Shown: positions 26,316 to 36,376, counted from the stretch's first letter. The stretch: 64,000 nt of DNA from Paracoccus haematequi (GCF_900631945.1 NZ_UZWE01000028.1:62001-126000), one strand, 5' to 3'. Numbers and translations are program-made. The notes: generated by a model from the sequence alone, not told the origin.

Positions 26316-27545
26316 ATGGCCGAGAAATTCAGCTTTCCGCGCTTCCGGCCCGACAGCAGCGGTGCCAGCGGGCGCGCGGCCAACTGGGCCGTCATCGGCA
26401 TCTTCCTGATTCTGGCCTTTGCCGCCATCGCCGCCGGGCGCGATTTCCTGATGCCGGTCACGCTGGCGGCGCTGTTGTTCTTCGTGTTCACGCCGCTGCG
26501 CCGTCTTGCCCGCCGCCGGGGCATCCCCGACGCGCTGACCGCCACGGCCGTCAGCCTGGGGCTGGTGATCGCCATCGCCCTGATCGCGTTGGGCGCCAGC
26601 GGGCCGATCAACCAGGCGGCGCAGAACCTGCCCACGATCAAGATCCGGCTTGAGGACAAATTCAGCGACCTGCGCGAATCCTTCGCGGAACTTCAGCAGG
26701 CCGCCGAGGAGATCGAGAACGTCCAGTCAGGCGGCGAAGACCCGCCCGCCGTCATCGCGGTCGAACAGGATGGCGACAGTCCGCTGACATCCCTGATGAA
26801 ATTCACCCCGGCCATCGCGGGCCAGGTGGTCTTCACGCTGTTCCTGCTGTTCTTCATGCTGGCCTCGGGCGATCTGCTGTATCTCAAGATCGTGCAAAGC
26901 TTCGATTCCATGGCGGAAAAGCGCAGCGCCTATCTGGCCCTGCGCCAGATCGAGGATTCGCTGGGCAATTACCTGGGCGCCATCACCATCATCAATGCCG
27001 GGCTGGGGCTGGCGGTCGGGCTGGCGATGTTCGCCTGGGGAATGCCCGGCGCGCTGCTGTTCGGGATCGGCGCCTTCATCCTGAACTTCATCCCCTATCT
27101 GGGCGCGATCATGGGCGTCGCCACCTCGGGCATGGTCGCCCTGGTGGTGATGCCGGGGATCTTCTGGCCGCTGATGGTCGCGGGCAGCTATATGCTGCTG
27201 ACCTCGCTGGAAGGGCAGGTGATCACGCCCTATTTCGTGTCGCGGCGGTTGCAGATGAACACGGTGGTGGTGTTCCTGGCCGTGGCGCTGTGGGCCTGGC
27301 TGTGGTCGGTGATCGGCATGATCATCGCCGTGCCGGTCCTGGTCGTGCTGCGCGTCTTGGCGGAATACGTCCCCGGATGGGAGAAGTTCGGCAACTTCCT
27401 GGCAGGCGAAGACCCCCCCGCCATCGAGGACGAGGACGAAGAGGAAGCCCGCGACATCATCGAGGCCGGCAGCGAGGCCGAGGACGAGCCCGCCGCCCGC
27501 GAAGTCACCGCCGAGGTGGTGGCCGAGGGGGACGCGAAGCCCTGA
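26316..27545 (+). CDS. AI-2E family transporter (PerM/YdiK-like permease)
   Basis: A 409-residue polytopic membrane protein of the AI-2E transporter family, whose members carry out ion or small-molecule exchange; only a few have been linked to autoinducer export. About eight hydrophobic segments are visible. A charged loop (residues about 115-160) lies between helices 3 and 4, and the conserved FILNFIPYLGAIMG and LEGQVITPYFVSRRLQMN blocks are present. The C-terminal 50 residues are strikingly acidic (IEDEDEEEARDIIEAG), a cytoplasmic tail not seen in all members. It starts at 26316 after the polyamine terminator, so it is probably a separate unit. Confidence 0.88.
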   Translation: MAEKFSFPRFRPDSSGASGRAANWAVIGIFLILAFAAIAAGRDFLMPVTLAALLFFVFTPLRRLARRRGIPDALTATAVSLGLVIAIALIALGASGPINQAAQNLPTIKIRLEDKFSDLRESFAELQQAAEEIENVQSGGEDPPAVIAVEQDGDSPLTSLMKFTPAIAGQVVFTLFLLFFMLASGDLLYLKIVQSFDSMAEKRSAYLALRQIEDSLGNYLGAITIINAGLGLAVGLAMFAWGMPGALLFGIGAFILNFIPYLGAIMGVATSGMVALVVMPGIFWPLMVAGSYMLLTSLEGQVITPYFVSRRLQMNTVVVFLAVALWAWLWSVIGMIIAVPVLVVLRVLAEYVPGWEKFGNFLAGEDPPAIEDEDEEEARDIIEAGSEAEDEPAAREVTAEVVAEGDAKP

Positions 27546-27564
27546 CCCGAACGCCGCAGCGGAT

Positions 27565-27603
27565 TTTCCAAGCGGCAGAAAATTTTTTCACTCTACTTGG
27601 AAA
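27565..27603. promoter_or_regulatory. AT-rich segment with inverted repeat upstream of glcB (candidate control region)
   Basis: Arms TTTCCAAG (27565-27572) and CTTGGAAA (27596-27603) flank an AT-rich core (AAAATTTTTTCAC). They lie about 80 bases upstream of the malate synthase start. This may be an operator, or a terminator for the preceding gene. Evidence is limited to the symmetry and the local AT content. Confidence 0.35.
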
Positions 27604-27680
27604 CAGGTCCGGCCTGCCGTAAAGCAAGGCGCAAAAGTGTGCGATGGCATACCGTTGCCCGACCCAAGGAGATGATCCAG

Positions 27681-29843
27681 ATGAGCGTGACCCCCTATAC
27701 CCAAAGGCATGGCCTGGACGTGGCCACCGAGCTTGCGGATTTCGTGGAAAACCGCGTTCTTCCCGGCACCGGGGTGGACGCGGACCGCTTCTGGTCAGGC
27801 TATGCGGATCTGCTGGCCGAGTTTGCGCCCGAAAACCGGGCGCTGCTGGATCGCCGCGCCGAATTGCAGGGCCGGATCGACGCCTGGCACAAGGCGCGCG
27901 GCAACCAGCCCTGGGATGTGGCGGCCTATCGCGCCTTCCTGACCGAGATCGGCTATCTGGTGCCCGAGCCTGCGCCCTTCGCCATCGAAAACGGCCGGAT
28001 CGACCCGGAAATCGCCCAGGTCGCAGGCCCGCAACTGGTGGTCCCGGTCAGCAATGCCCGTTTCGCGCTGAACGCCGCCAATGCCCGCTGGGGATCCCTG
28101 TATGACGCGCTGTATGGATCCGATGTGCTGGGACCGCCCCCCGCGCCCGGCCCCCTGGACCCCGCGCGCCGCGACGCCGTGGTGGCCCGTGCCGCGCGGT
28201 TCCTGGACGAAACCTTCCCCCTGACCACGGGCAGCCATGCCGAGGTGTCGGGCTATCGCGCCGATGCCGACGGTCTGAAGGCGATCCTCGGCGGGGACGA
28301 GGCGGCGCTGCGCGATCCCACCGCCTTTGTCGGAACGCATGTCGCGGGCAAGGACACGGGCTTTGTCCTGCGCCATAACGGGCTGCATGTCGAACTGGTC
28401 GTCAACCCCGACCATCCCATCGGCGCGGCCTCGCCCTCGGGCCTGCGCGATGTGGTGGTGGAAGCCGCGCTGTCGGCCATCCAGGATTGCGAGGACAGCG
28501 TGGCGGCCGTCGATGCCGAGGACAAGGTCGGCGTCTATGCCAACTGGCTGGGGCTGATGAAGGGCGATCTGACCGACAGCTTCGAAAAGAACGGCAAGAC
28601 GATGACCCGCCGTCTGGCCGCCGACCGTATGGTCACGCGCCCCGACGGCAGCGCCGTCACCCTGCCGGGCCGGGCGCTGCTGCTGGTGCGCAATGTGGGC
28701 CTGCTGATGACCACCGACGCGGTGCGCCTGAACGGCCAGGACACGCCCGAGGGGCTGATGGACGCCATGGTCACCGTGGCCTGCGCGATCCATGATCTGC
28801 GCAAGACCGACGGCCCCCGCAACAGCCGCGTCGGCGCCATCTATGTCGTCAAGCCCAAGATGCACGGCCCGGACGAGGCTGCGTTCGCCGACCGGACCTT
28901 CACCCGCGTCGAGGAAATCCTGGGCCTGCCCGCAAACACCGTCAAGCTGGGCCTGATGGACGAGGAGCGCCGCACAAGCGCCAACCTTGCCGCCTGTATC
29001 CAGGCGCTGCGCAACCGGCTGTTCTTCATCAACACGGGTTTCCTGGACCGCACGGGGGACGAGATCCATACCTCGATGCAGGCGGGGGCCTTCGCCGGGC
29101 GGGACGCCACGCGCAAGTCGGGCTGGCTGAAAGCATACGAGGACCGCAACGTCCTGATCGGACTGAACGCCGGGCTGCGCGGGCGCGCGCAGATCGGCAA
29201 GGGCATGTGGGCCAAACCCGACGCCCTGGCCGAGATGCTGGAGACCAAGATCGCCCATCCGCAGGCGGGCGCCAGTACCGCCTGGGTGCCCAGCCCCACG
29301 GCCGCGACCCTGCACGCGCTGCATTACCACGCCGTCGATGTCGCCGCGCGCCAGGACGAACTGGCGGGCCAGCCGGTCCCCGGCCTGGACGCCCTGCTGA
29401 CCCCGGCCCTGGTCGGCGACACGCCGATCCCGCAGGACGACATCCTGCGCGAACTGGACAACAGCGCGCAGGGGATCCTGGGCTATGTCGTCCGCTGGGT
29501 GGACCAGGGCGTCGGCTGTTCGAAGGTGCCCGACATCGACGACGTGCCGCTGATGGAGGATCGCGCCACCTGCCGCATCAGCGCGCAACTGCTGGCGAAC
29601 TGGCTGGAACAGGGGCTGGTCGGCCGCGATCAGGTCGAGGACGCGCTGCGCCGCATGGCGCTGAAGGTCGATGCGCAGAACGCGGGCGATCCCGGCTATA
29701 CCCCGATGGCGCCCGGCTTCGATGGCCCGGCCTTCCAGGCCGCCCGCGACCTGGTGCTGACCGGGACCACGCAGCCCTCGGGCTATACCGAACCGGCGCT
29801 GCACGCCCGGCGCAGGCAGGCCAAGGCGCTGCGGCGCGGCTGA
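27681..29843 (+). CDS. glcB: Malate synthase G
   Basis: A 720-residue monomeric malate synthase that condenses glyoxylate with acetyl-CoA, the second step of the glyoxylate shunt and of glycolate use. Family blocks include SAIQDCEDSVAAVDAEDK, GRALLLVRNVGLLM, KMHGPDEAAFADRTF, KLGLMDEERRTSANL, and the catalytic Arg/Glu/Asp region within residues about 340-460. The full length matches E. coli GlcB (about 723). AAGGAG lies nine bases before the ATG at 27681. It is a single gene ending in a rho-independent terminator, with no isocitrate lyase nearby in this window. Confidence 0.96.
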   Translation: MSVTPYTQRHGLDVATELADFVENRVLPGTGVDADRFWSGYADLLAEFAPENRALLDRRAELQGRIDAWHKARGNQPWDVAAYRAFLTEIGYLVPEPAPFAIENGRIDPEIAQVAGPQLVVPVSNARFALNAANARWGSLYDALYGSDVLGPPPAPGPLDPARRDAVVARAARFLDETFPLTTGSHAEVSGYRADADGLKAILGGDEAALRDPTAFVGTHVAGKDTGFVLRHNGLHVELVVNPDHPIGAASPSGLRDVVVEAALSAIQDCEDSVAAVDAEDKVGVYANWLGLMKGDLTDSFEKNGKTMTRRLAADRMVTRPDGSAVTLPGRALLLVRNVGLLMTTDAVRLNGQDTPEGLMDAMVTVACAIHDLRKTDGPRNSRVGAIYVVKPKMHGPDEAAFADRTFTRVEEILGLPANTVKLGLMDEERRTSANLAACIQALRNRLFFINTGFLDRTGDEIHTSMQAGAFAGRDATRKSGWLKAYEDRNVLIGLNAGLRGRAQIGKGMWAKPDALAEMLETKIAHPQAGASTAWVPSPTAATLHALHYHAVDVAARQDELAGQPVPGLDALLTPALVGDTPIPQDDILRELDNSAQGILGYVVRWVDQGVGCSKVPDIDDVPLMEDRATCRISAQLLANWLEQGLVGRDQVEDALRRMALKVDAQNAGDPGYTPMAPGFDGPAFQAARDLVLTGTTQPSGYTEPALHARRRQAKALRRG

Positions 29844-29851
29844 TGACGGAA

Positions 29852-29886
29852 AACCGCCGGGGCGACGGCTCCGGCGGTTCTTCTTG
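29852..29886 (+). terminator. Rho-independent terminator of glcB
   Basis: Arms AACCGCCGG (29852-29860) and CCGGCGGTT (29871-29879) are followed by CTTCTT. The hairpin begins 8 bases after the glcB stop, and the converging MFS gene ends at 29901, so it may also serve that gene in the reverse sense. Confidence 0.8.
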
Positions 29887-29900
29887 GGGGCAGGGCGGGA

Positions 29901-31220
29901 TCAGCCCTGCTTCTGGAACTCCAGCTGCCGGACCAGCCACAGCGCCACCACCGTGGCGACCGCGCCCGACAGCAGGTACAGGCCCGCCGCGAACAGCCCC
30001 AGCGTGGTCGACAGGAACAGCGCGGTCAGCGGCGCAAGGCCCGCCCCGAACAGCCAGCCCAGGGCCGAGGCGAAGGCGGAATCGGTATAGCGGTTGCGGC
30101 TGTTGAACATCGACGCCAGCGCGCCCGAGGACTGGCCGAAGCTGATGCCCAGGATCAGGAAGCCCGCGATCATATAGACCGATTCCCCGGTCTTGCCGCC
30201 TTGCAGCAGCAGCGGCGCCATCAGGCTGAAGACGCCGATGGCGACCGCGCCCCATATCAGCACGCGGCGGCGGCCGAACCGATCCGACAGCCAGCCCGAC
30301 AGCAGAATCGATCCCAGGCCGAAGGCCGCGCTGACCGCCGTGAGGTTCAGGAAGAAGGTCAGCGTCTCGCCGGTATAGAGATACACCCAGGACAGCGGGA
30401 ACACGGTCACCATGTGGAACATCGCGAAGCTGGCCAGCGGCACGAACGAGGCCAGCCAGATCGCGCGCCAGTCGCTGCGGAAGGTCTGGCGGATCCGGGT
30501 GGGCTGCAACTCGCGGGTCTCGAACGCCTCCTGGAACTCGGGCGAGGCGATGATGCGCAGGCGCGCGAACAGCGCCACCACGTTGACCGAGAAGGCCACG
30601 AAGAACGGATAGCGCCAGCCCCAGTCCAGGAAGTCCTGTTCCGACATGTTCGAGACCAGGAAGGAAAACAGCAGCGCCGCGACGATCAGCCCGATGGGCG
30701 CGCCAAGCTGCGGAACCATGGCGTAGAAGCCGCGCTTCCGTTCCGGCGCGCTCAGCGCCAGCAGGGATGCCAGGCCGTCCCAGCTGCCGCCGATGGCCAG
30801 GCCCTGGCCGATGCGCAGGACCGCCATCACCACGATCGCCCATTCGCCCATCACCGCATAGGACGGCACCAGCCCCATCGCCACGGTGGACGTGCCCAGC
30901 AGGAACAGCGCCAGCGTCAGCTTGGCCACGCGCCCCTGCTTGCGGTCGACATACATGAAGATCGCCGTGCCGACGGGCCGCGCGACGAAGGCCAGCAGCA
31001 CCAGCCCGAAGGACAGCAGCGTCCCGGTCAGCGGGTCCGCAAAGGGAAACAGCCGGGCCGGAAAGACGATGACCGCGGCGATGGCGAAGACGAAGAAGTC
31101 GAAGAATTCCGACGTGCGCCCGATCACCACGCCCACCGCGATGTCCGAGGGCGAGACGTGGATCTGGTCGGCGTCGTTGCCGGGACCATGACGGGACGGG
31201 GTTGCGGTCGATGTCACCAT
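29901..31220 (-). CDS. MFS transporter, metabolite:H+ symporter type
   Basis: A 439-residue major facilitator with about 12 membrane helices, closest in style to the metabolite:proton symporters (ProP, KgtP, ShiA). The loop after helix 2 reads RPVGTAIFMYVDRKQGR, the family's D-R-x-G-R-type motif. QGLAIGGSWDGLASLL is in helix 5, and SDRFGRRRVLIWGA is the second-half repeat of that motif. The start at 31220 has GAGGTGG upstream. It is divergent from cyoABCD, an arrangement I recall from other proteobacteria, so shared control is plausible. The substrate, perhaps an organic acid, is not resolved. Confidence 0.88.
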   Translation of the reverse strand: MVTSTATPSRHGPGNDADQIHVSPSDIAVGVVIGRTSEFFDFFVFAIAAVIVFPARLFPFADPLTGTLLSFGLVLLAFVARPVGTAIFMYVDRKQGRVAKLTLALFLLGTSTVAMGLVPSYAVMGEWAIVVMAVLRIGQGLAIGGSWDGLASLLALSAPERKRGFYAMVPQLGAPIGLIVAALLFSFLVSNMSEQDFLDWGWRYPFFVAFSVNVVALFARLRIIASPEFQEAFETRELQPTRIRQTFRSDWRAIWLASFVPLASFAMFHMVTVFPLSWVYLYTGETLTFFLNLTAVSAAFGLGSILLSGWLSDRFGRRRVLIWGAVAIGVFSLMAPLLLQGGKTGESVYMIAGFLILGISFGQSSGALASMFNSRNRYTDSAFASALGWLFGAGLAPLTALFLSTTLGLFAAGLYLLSGAVATVVALWLVRQLEFQKQG

Positions 31221-31348
31221 TGCATGAACCACCTCGGGTTGCGCCAGACGGCATGAAGGCAAGGCAGGCGACATCCATCGGGATTCGCTTGGCCCGGACT
31301 GCATCTTACAGAATGCCCGAAATGGACACGCGACAAATTGTCTTATGT

Positions 31349-31362
31349 TTGACTTAAGTCAT
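31349..31362. promoter_or_regulatory. FNR/FnrL-type box between the MFS gene and cyoABCD
   Basis: TTGACTTAAGTCAT matches 13 of 14 positions of the FNR-family pattern TTGAC-N4-GTCAA, including a perfect 12-base palindrome TGACTTAAGTCA (31350-31361). It lies 82 bases upstream of the cyoA start. A second short symmetric site, GACAAATTGTC, is at 31332-31342. FNR-type regulators are known to control quinol oxidases in Paracoccus and relatives, so oxygen-dependent control of cyo is inferred. Confidence 0.7.
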
Positions 31363-31443
31363 GGCGGATAATCGAACCGCCTAAATCAGCGTCGCCGTCC
31401 GAACAGCCGAAGCGATTCGCGGCCAAACGGGGTCATCACCGAC

Positions 31444-32628
31444 ATGACACATCCTTTCAAACGTCTTTGCTGGCTTTCGCCCCTTCTGCCGCTGGCCGGG
31501 TGCGAGGCCGTGGTGCTGCGGCCGTCGGGCGACATCGCCGCCCGGCAGGCGCATCTGCTGGTGCAATCGACGCTTCTGATGCTGATCATCATCGTGCCGG
31601 TCATGGCGCTGACGGTGTGGTTCGCCTGGCGCTATCGCGCGTCGAACCGCAAGGCGACCTACAATCCCGACTGGGACCATTCGACCAAGCTGGAACTGGT
31701 GATCTGGGCGATCCCGCTGCTGATCATCGTCTGCCTGGGCGCGCTGACCTGGGTCGGCACGCATCTGCTGGATCCCTATCGCCCGCTGGACCGGATCAGC
31801 GCGGAAACGCCGGTCGACAACCGGCAGCCGTTGCAGGTGCAGGTGGTGGCGATGGACTGGAAATGGCTGTTCATCTATCCCGAACAGGGCGTGGCGGCGG
31901 TCAACGAACTGGCCGTGCCGGTCGACCGTCCGGTGGAATTCACGCTGACCTCGACCTCGGTCATGAACGCCTTCTACATCCCGGCGATGGCGGGGATGAT
32001 CTATGCCATGCCGGGGATGCAGACCACGCTGCACGGCGTCTTCAACGAGGCGGGCGAATACCAGGGTCTTGCCTCGCATTATTCCGGCCACGGTTTTTCG
32101 GGGATGCGGTTCAAGGCCCGTGCGCTGGACGACGCGGGCTTCGACGCCTGGGTCGCGCAGGCCCAGGCCGGTGGCGAGGCCCTGGACCGCGCCCGCTATC
32201 TGAATCTGGAAAAGCCCAGCGAGAACGTGCCGCCCATGACCTTCGCCCAGGTCGATCCGCAACTGTTCAGCCGCGTCGTGAACATGTGCGTCGAGGAAGG
32301 CCGCATGTGCATGGCCGAGATGATGGCCCTGGACGCCCAGGGCGGGCTTGGCCTGCCGGGCATCGCCAATGTCGCGGCGCTGTCCGATCCGGGGCGCGGC
32401 ACGCCCCGCCCGGTGCTGGGCCTGCCGCCCTTCCAGGTCAGCGGCATCTGCACGGTCGAGGAACTGGACCGGATGCTGGCAAGCGCCCCCGCCGCCCCTC
32501 AGCCGCGCGACCCGTCGCCCCTGCGCGGGCGGGGTCTGGATGCGCCCCAGGGCATTTTGGGCCTGGGCCTGATTCCGAACCGACTGACCCAATCCGTGCC
32601 GCAGGTCGGCGCCGAGCAGAACCTCTAG
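31444..32628 (+). CDS. cyoA: Cytochrome bo3-type ubiquinol oxidase subunit II
   Basis: A 394-residue subunit of the terminal quinol oxidase. It is a lipoprotein by its signal and lipobox (LLPLAGC, Cys20), with two further membrane helices near residues 38-60 and 80-105. The cupredoxin domain has [20 protein letters not shown]. At the place of the CuA ligands it reads [11 protein letters not shown] with no cysteine, which marks a quinol rather than a cytochrome c oxidase. The C-terminal extension (residues about 290-394) is long and Pro/Arg-rich. It heads the cyoABCD-SURF1 operon. Confidence 0.95.
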   Translation: MTHPFKRLCWLSPLLPLAGCEAVVLRPSGDIAARQAHLLVQSTLLMLIIIVPVMALTVWFAWRYRASNRKATYNPDWDHSTKLELVIWAIPLLIIVCLGALTWVGTHLLDPYRPLDRISAETPVDNRQPLQVQVVAMDWKWLFIYPEQGVAAVNELAVPVDRPVEFTLTSTSVMNAFYIPAMAGMIYAMPGMQTTLHGVFNEAGEYQGLASHYSGHGFSGMRFKARALDDAGFDAWVAQAQAGGEALDRARYLNLEKPSENVPPMTFAQVDPQLFSRVVNMCVEEGRMCMAEMMALDAQGGLGLPGIANVAALSDPGRGTPRPVLGLPPFQVSGICTVEELDRMLASAPAAPQPRDPSPLRGRGLDAPQGILGLGLIPNRLTQSVPQVGAEQNL

Positions 32629-32638
32629 AGGCGTTACG

Positions 32639-34645
32639 ATGGCGATCCCTTCCGACATTCCCACCACCTTCCTTCTGGGCCGGCTGGACTGGCACGCGAT
32701 TCCGGCCGATCCGATCGTCTGGGTGACTGGCGTCGTCGTCGCCATCGGCGGCGCCTGGCTGATGTGGATGCTGATCAAGCACCGGCTGCTGGGCTATCTG
32801 TGGCACGAATGGTTCACCTCGGTCGATCACAAGAAGATCGGCATCATGTATGTCGTGCTGGCCTTGGTGATGTTCGTGCGCGGCTTCGCCGACGCGATCA
32901 TGATGCGGCTGCAACAGGTTCTGGCCTTCAACGGATCCGAGGGCTATCTGAACGCCCATCACTACGACCAGATCTTCTCGGCGCATGGCGTCATCATGAT
33001 CTTCTTCGTGGCGATGCCCTTCGTCACCGGCCTGATGAACTTCGTCGTGCCCTTGCAGATCGGCGCGCGGGACGTGTCGTTCCCGTTCCTGAACAACTTC
33101 AGCTTCTGGATGACGGTCGGCGGCGCGGTGCTGGTGATGATGTCGCTGTTCGTGGGGGAATTCGCGCAAACCGGCTGGCTGGCCTTCCCGCCGCTGTCGG
33201 GCATCGGCTACAGCCCCTATGTGGGCGTCGATTACTACATCTGGGGCCTTCAGGTCGCCGGGGTCGGGACCACGCTGTCGGGCATCAACCTGCTGGTGAC
33301 GATCATCAAGATGCGCGCGCCCGGCATGACCATGATGCGGATGCCGATCTTCACCTGGACGGCGCTGTGCACGAACATCCTGATCGTGGCCTCCTTCCCG
33401 GTGCTGACGGCGACGCTGGTATTGCTGTCGCTGGACCGTTACGTCGGCACCAACTTCTTCACCAACGATCTTGGCGGCAACGCCATGATGTATGTGAACC
33501 TGATCTGGATCTGGGGCCACCCCGAGGTCTATATCCTGATCCTGCCGCTGTTCGGGGTCTATTCCGAGGTCGTGGCGACCTTCACCGGCAAGCGGCTGTT
33601 CGGATACACCTCGATGGTCTATGCGACGGTCTGCATCACCATCCTGTCCTATCTGGTCTGGCTGCACCACTTCTTCACGATGGGGTCTGGGGCGTCCGTC
33701 AATTCGTTCTTCGGGATCACCACCATGATCATCTCGGTTCCCACGGGGGCCAAGATTTTCAACTGGCTGTTCACCATGTATCGCAGCCGCATCCGGTTCG
33801 AGCTGCCGATGATGTGGACCATCGCCTTCATGCTGACCTTCGTGATCGGCGGCATGACGGGCGTTCTGCTGGCCGTGCCGCCCGCCGACTTCGTGCTGCA
33901 CAATTCCTTGTTCCTGGTGGCGCATTTCCACAACGTCATCATCGGCGGCGTGCTGTTCGGCCTGTTCGCGGCGGTTTATTACTGGTGGCCCAAGGCCTTC
34001 GGTTTCCGGCTGGATCCGTTCTGGGGCAAGGTCAGCTTCTGGTTCTGGGTGGTGGGCTTCTGGGTCGCCTTCGCGCCGCTGTATATCCTGGGCCTGATGG
34101 GCGTGACGCGCCGGGTGCGGGTCTTCGACGACCCCAGCTTGCAAATCTGGTTCGGCATCGCCGCCTTCGGCGCCGTGCTGATCGCCATCGGCATCGCCGC
34201 GATGTTCATCCAGTTCGGCGTGTCCATCAGGAACCGCGACGCGCTGCGGGACGAAACGGGCGATCCCTGGGACGGGCGTACGCTGGAATGGGCGACCTCC
34301 TCTCCGCCGCCCGCCTATAACTTTGCCTTCACGCCGGTCAGCCATGGGCTGGACGCCTGGTGGGACATGAAGCGCTTCGGTCAGACCCGCCCTCGCGCGA
34401 CCTATGTGCCGATCCACATGCCGAAGAACACCGGGGCAGGGGTCATCATCGCCGGTCTGGCCACCGTCTGCGGCTTCGCGCTGGTCTGGTATATCTGGTG
34501 GCTTGCGGCGCTGTCCTTCGCGGGCGTGGTGATCGCGTCCATCGTCCATACCTTCAACTATGCGCGCGATTATCACATCCCGGCCGAGGAGGTGCGCGAG
34601 ACCGAAGACGCGCGCGACCGCCAGCTGGCAAGCGTGGGGGCCTGA
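32639..34645 (+). CDS. cyoB: Cytochrome bo3-type ubiquinol oxidase subunit I
   Basis: A 668-residue catalytic subunit that reduces oxygen to water and pumps protons. It binds low-spin heme, the high-spin heme and CuB. The helix VI block [15 protein letters not shown] carries the CuB His, cross-linked Tyr and proton-channel Glu. [11 protein letters not shown] provides the CuB His-His pair, and [11 protein letters not shown] the heme ligands. About 15 hydrophobic helices fit the CyoB length. It begins 10 bases after cyoA and is followed 3 bases later by cyoC. Confidence 0.97.
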   Translation: MAIPSDIPTTFLLGRLDWHAIPADPIVWVTGVVVAIGGAWLMWMLIKHRLLGYLWHEWFTSVDHKKIGIMYVVLALVMFVRGFADAIMMRLQQVLAFNGSEGYLNAHHYDQIFSAHGVIMIFFVAMPFVTGLMNFVVPLQIGARDVSFPFLNNFSFWMTVGGAVLVMMSLFVGEFAQTGWLAFPPLSGIGYSPYVGVDYYIWGLQVAGVGTTLSGINLLVTIIKMRAPGMTMMRMPIFTWTALCTNILIVASFPVLTATLVLLSLDRYVGTNFFTNDLGGNAMMYVNLIWIWGHPEVYILILPLFGVYSEVVATFTGKRLFGYTSMVYATVCITILSYLVWLHHFFTMGSGASVNSFFGITTMIISVPTGAKIFNWLFTMYRSRIRFELPMMWTIAFMLTFVIGGMTGVLLAVPPADFVLHNSLFLVAHFHNVIIGGVLFGLFAAVYYWWPKAFGFRLDPFWGKVSFWFWVVGFWVAFAPLYILGLMGVTRRVRVFDDPSLQIWFGIAAFGAVLIAIGIAAMFIQFGVSIRNRDALRDETGDPWDGRTLEWATSSPPPAYNFAFTPVSHGLDAWWDMKRFGQTRPRATYVPIHMPKNTGAGVIIAGLATVCGFALVWYIWWLAALSFAGVVIASIVHTFNYARDYHIPAEEVRETEDARDRQLASVGA

Positions 34646-34648
34646 TCC

Positions 34649-35266
34649 ATGAGCACCGTTTCCCAACATCCCCCCGGCGATTTCTGGGAGGTCGAGCCGC
34701 ACCACCATCACGAGGGCGCCTCGACCGGCATCGGCTTCTGGGTCTACCTGATGAGCGACTGCCTGATGTTCGCGGTTCTCTTCGCGGTCTTCGGCGTGCT
34801 GGGCAGCAGCTATGCCGCCGGGCCGGGGCCGAAGGATCTGTTCGACCTGGAACTGGTGGCGCTGAACACCGCCTTCCTGCTGCTGTCCTCGATCACCTAC
34901 GGCTTCGCTATGCTGGCCATGGTCAAGGGCCGCAAGGGCGGCACGCTGGGCTGGCTGGGGGTGACGCTGGTCTTCGGCCTGGCCTTCCTGGCGGTCGAGC
35001 TTTACGAATTCCACCACCTGATCCACCTGGGCGCCGGGCCGCAGCGGTCGGCCTTCCTGTCGGCCTTCTTCGCGTTGGTGGGCACCCACGGGCTGCATGT
35101 CGCCTTTGGGTGCCTCTGGCTGGTCACGCTGATGATCCAGGTCGGCCAGCGGGGGCTGATCGACGCCAACCGCCGCCGCCTGTCCTGCCTGTCGATGTTC
35201 TGGCACTTCCTGGACGTGATCTGGATCGGCGTCTTCACCTTCGTCTATCTGCTGGGGATGATCTGA
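34649..35266 (+). CDS. cyoC: Cytochrome bo3-type ubiquinol oxidase subunit III
   Basis: A 205-residue subunit III with five membrane helices. Family marks are GFWVYLMSDCLMFAVLFAVF near residue 30 and FALVGTHGLHVAFGCLWLV near residue 143. A histidine-rich N-terminus (EPHHHHEGAS) precedes helix 1. Its stop shares one base with the cyoD start (TGATG at 35264-35268), indicating coupled translation. Confidence 0.95.
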   Translation: MSTVSQHPPGDFWEVEPHHHHEGASTGIGFWVYLMSDCLMFAVLFAVFGVLGSSYAAGPGPKDLFDLELVALNTAFLLLSSITYGFAMLAMVKGRKGGTLGWLGVTLVFGLAFLAVELYEFHHLIHLGAGPQRSAFLSAFFALVGTHGLHVAFGCLWLVTLMIQVGQRGLIDANRRRLSCLSMFWHFLDVIWIGVFTFVYLLGMI

Positions 35267-35682
35267 TGAGTTCGATTGAGGCCCAGGGCGACAAGCACCG
35301 CGCCGACCGCCGCGCGGATTCGCATGGCGATCGCCATGATGACGGCCACGACCACGGCAGCGTCCGGTCCTATCTGACCGGCTTCGTCCTGTCGGTGGTC
35401 CTGACGGCGATCCCCTTCGCGCTGGTGATGGGCGGCGGCTTCGAAAGCCGGCTGCTGACCGCCGCCGTGGTGGTCGGGCTGGCCTTCGTGCAGATCATCG
35501 TCCACATGGTCTACTTCCTGCACATGAACACCCGCAGCGACGAAGGCTGGACCATGATGGCGCTGATCTTCACCGTGGTGATCCTGGTCATCGTCCTGGC
35601 CGGGTCGCTGTGGGTCATGTATCACATGAACACCAACATGATGCCGCAGATGGATCACGAGGCGCTGGGCCTGGGGTCGTGA
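35266..35682 (+). CDS. cyoD: Cytochrome bo3-type ubiquinol oxidase subunit IV
   Basis: A 138-residue small subunit with three membrane helices beginning near residue 36. It is recognised by VRSYLTGFVLSVVLTAIPFA, QIIVHMVYFLHMNTRSDEGW and the ending WVMYHMNTNMM. The N-terminus is unusually long and His/Asp-rich (HGDRHDDGHDHG), which could bind metal, although this is speculation. The stop overlaps the GTG start of the SURF1 gene. Confidence 0.93.
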   Translation: MSSIEAQGDKHRADRRADSHGDRHDDGHDHGSVRSYLTGFVLSVVLTAIPFALVMGGGFESRLLTAAVVVGLAFVQIIVHMVYFLHMNTRSDEGWTMMALIFTVVILVIVLAGSLWVMYHMNTNMMPQMDHEALGLGS

Positions 35683-36365
35683 CCGCCCGCCGCCGCCCCG
35701 TCGCGGTTCTGGTCGCCGCGGGGATCGTGTTCGTGATCCTGCTGGGACTCGGCGTCTGGCAGGTCCAGCGGCTGGCCTGGAAGACCGACCTGATCGCCCG
35801 CGTGGACGCGCGGGTGGCGGCGGCCCCGGTGGCCGCGCCCGGTCCTGCCGAATGGGATGCGCTGACCGAGGAGAACGCCGAATACCGCCGCGTCACGGTG
35901 GCGGGGGATTATCGTCCCGACAGCGACGTGCTGGTGCAGGCGGTGACCGAACGCGGGCCGGGCTTCTGGGTGATGACGCCGCTGCGGACCCAGGATGGCT
36001 GGACCGTGCTGGTCAACCGGGGCTTCGTCGCCGCCGACCGCCGCGACGACCGGCCCCTGCCTGCGGGTGCGCAGACCGTGACGGGTCTGTTGCGGCTGTC
36101 CCAGCCGGGCGGGGCCTTCCTGCGCGCCAACGATCCTCGGGCGGGCCGCTGGTATTCCCGAGACACCCAGGCCATCGCCGCCACGCTGGGCCTGCCGCGG
36201 GCCGCACCCTATTTCATCGACGCCGACCGAGCGGGCGGGGGGCAGCAGCCGGTGGGCGGAATGACGGTGATCGCCTTTCGCAACAACCACCTGTCCTACG
36301 CGCTGACCTGGTTCGCGATGGCGGGCCTGCTGGCATTTCTGACCCTGCGCGTGCTGCGCCGCTGA
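35679..36365 (+). CDS. SURF1 family oxidase assembly protein
   Basis: A 228-residue assembly factor with one membrane helix at each end (residues about 8-28 and 205-222) and a periplasmic domain between, the SURF1/Shy1 layout. Family marks are GVWQVQRLAWK, PVLVNRGFVAADRR-like (VLVNRGFVAADRR) and RNNHLSYALTWFAMA. SURF1 proteins help insert heme into subunit I. In Paracoccus different SURF1 paralogues serve different oxidases, so this copy is likely dedicated to the quinol oxidase. The GTG start at 35679 overlaps the cyoD stop (GTGA). Confidence 0.9.
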   Translation: MTARRRPVAVLVAAGIVFVILLGLGVWQVQRLAWKTDLIARVDARVAAAPVAAPGPAEWDALTEENAEYRRVTVAGDYRPDSDVLVQAVTERGPGFWVMTPLRTQDGWTVLVNRGFVAADRRDDRPLPAGAQTVTGLLRLSQPGGAFLRANDPRAGRWYSRDTQAIAATLGLPRAAPYFIDADRAGGGQQPVGGMTVIAFRNNHLSYALTWFAMAGLLAFLTLRVLRR

Positions 36366-36376
36366 CGGGCCTTTGT

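Noticed and set aside
31332..31342. GACAAATTGTC as a second FNR half or separate operator
   Set aside because: Only 5-base arms around one central base; this is too short to claim beside the much stronger box at 31349-31362.
32438..35206. A 922-codon open frame on the minus strand
   Set aside because: It is antisense to cyoABC, with His/Asp/Gln-rich low-information sequence.
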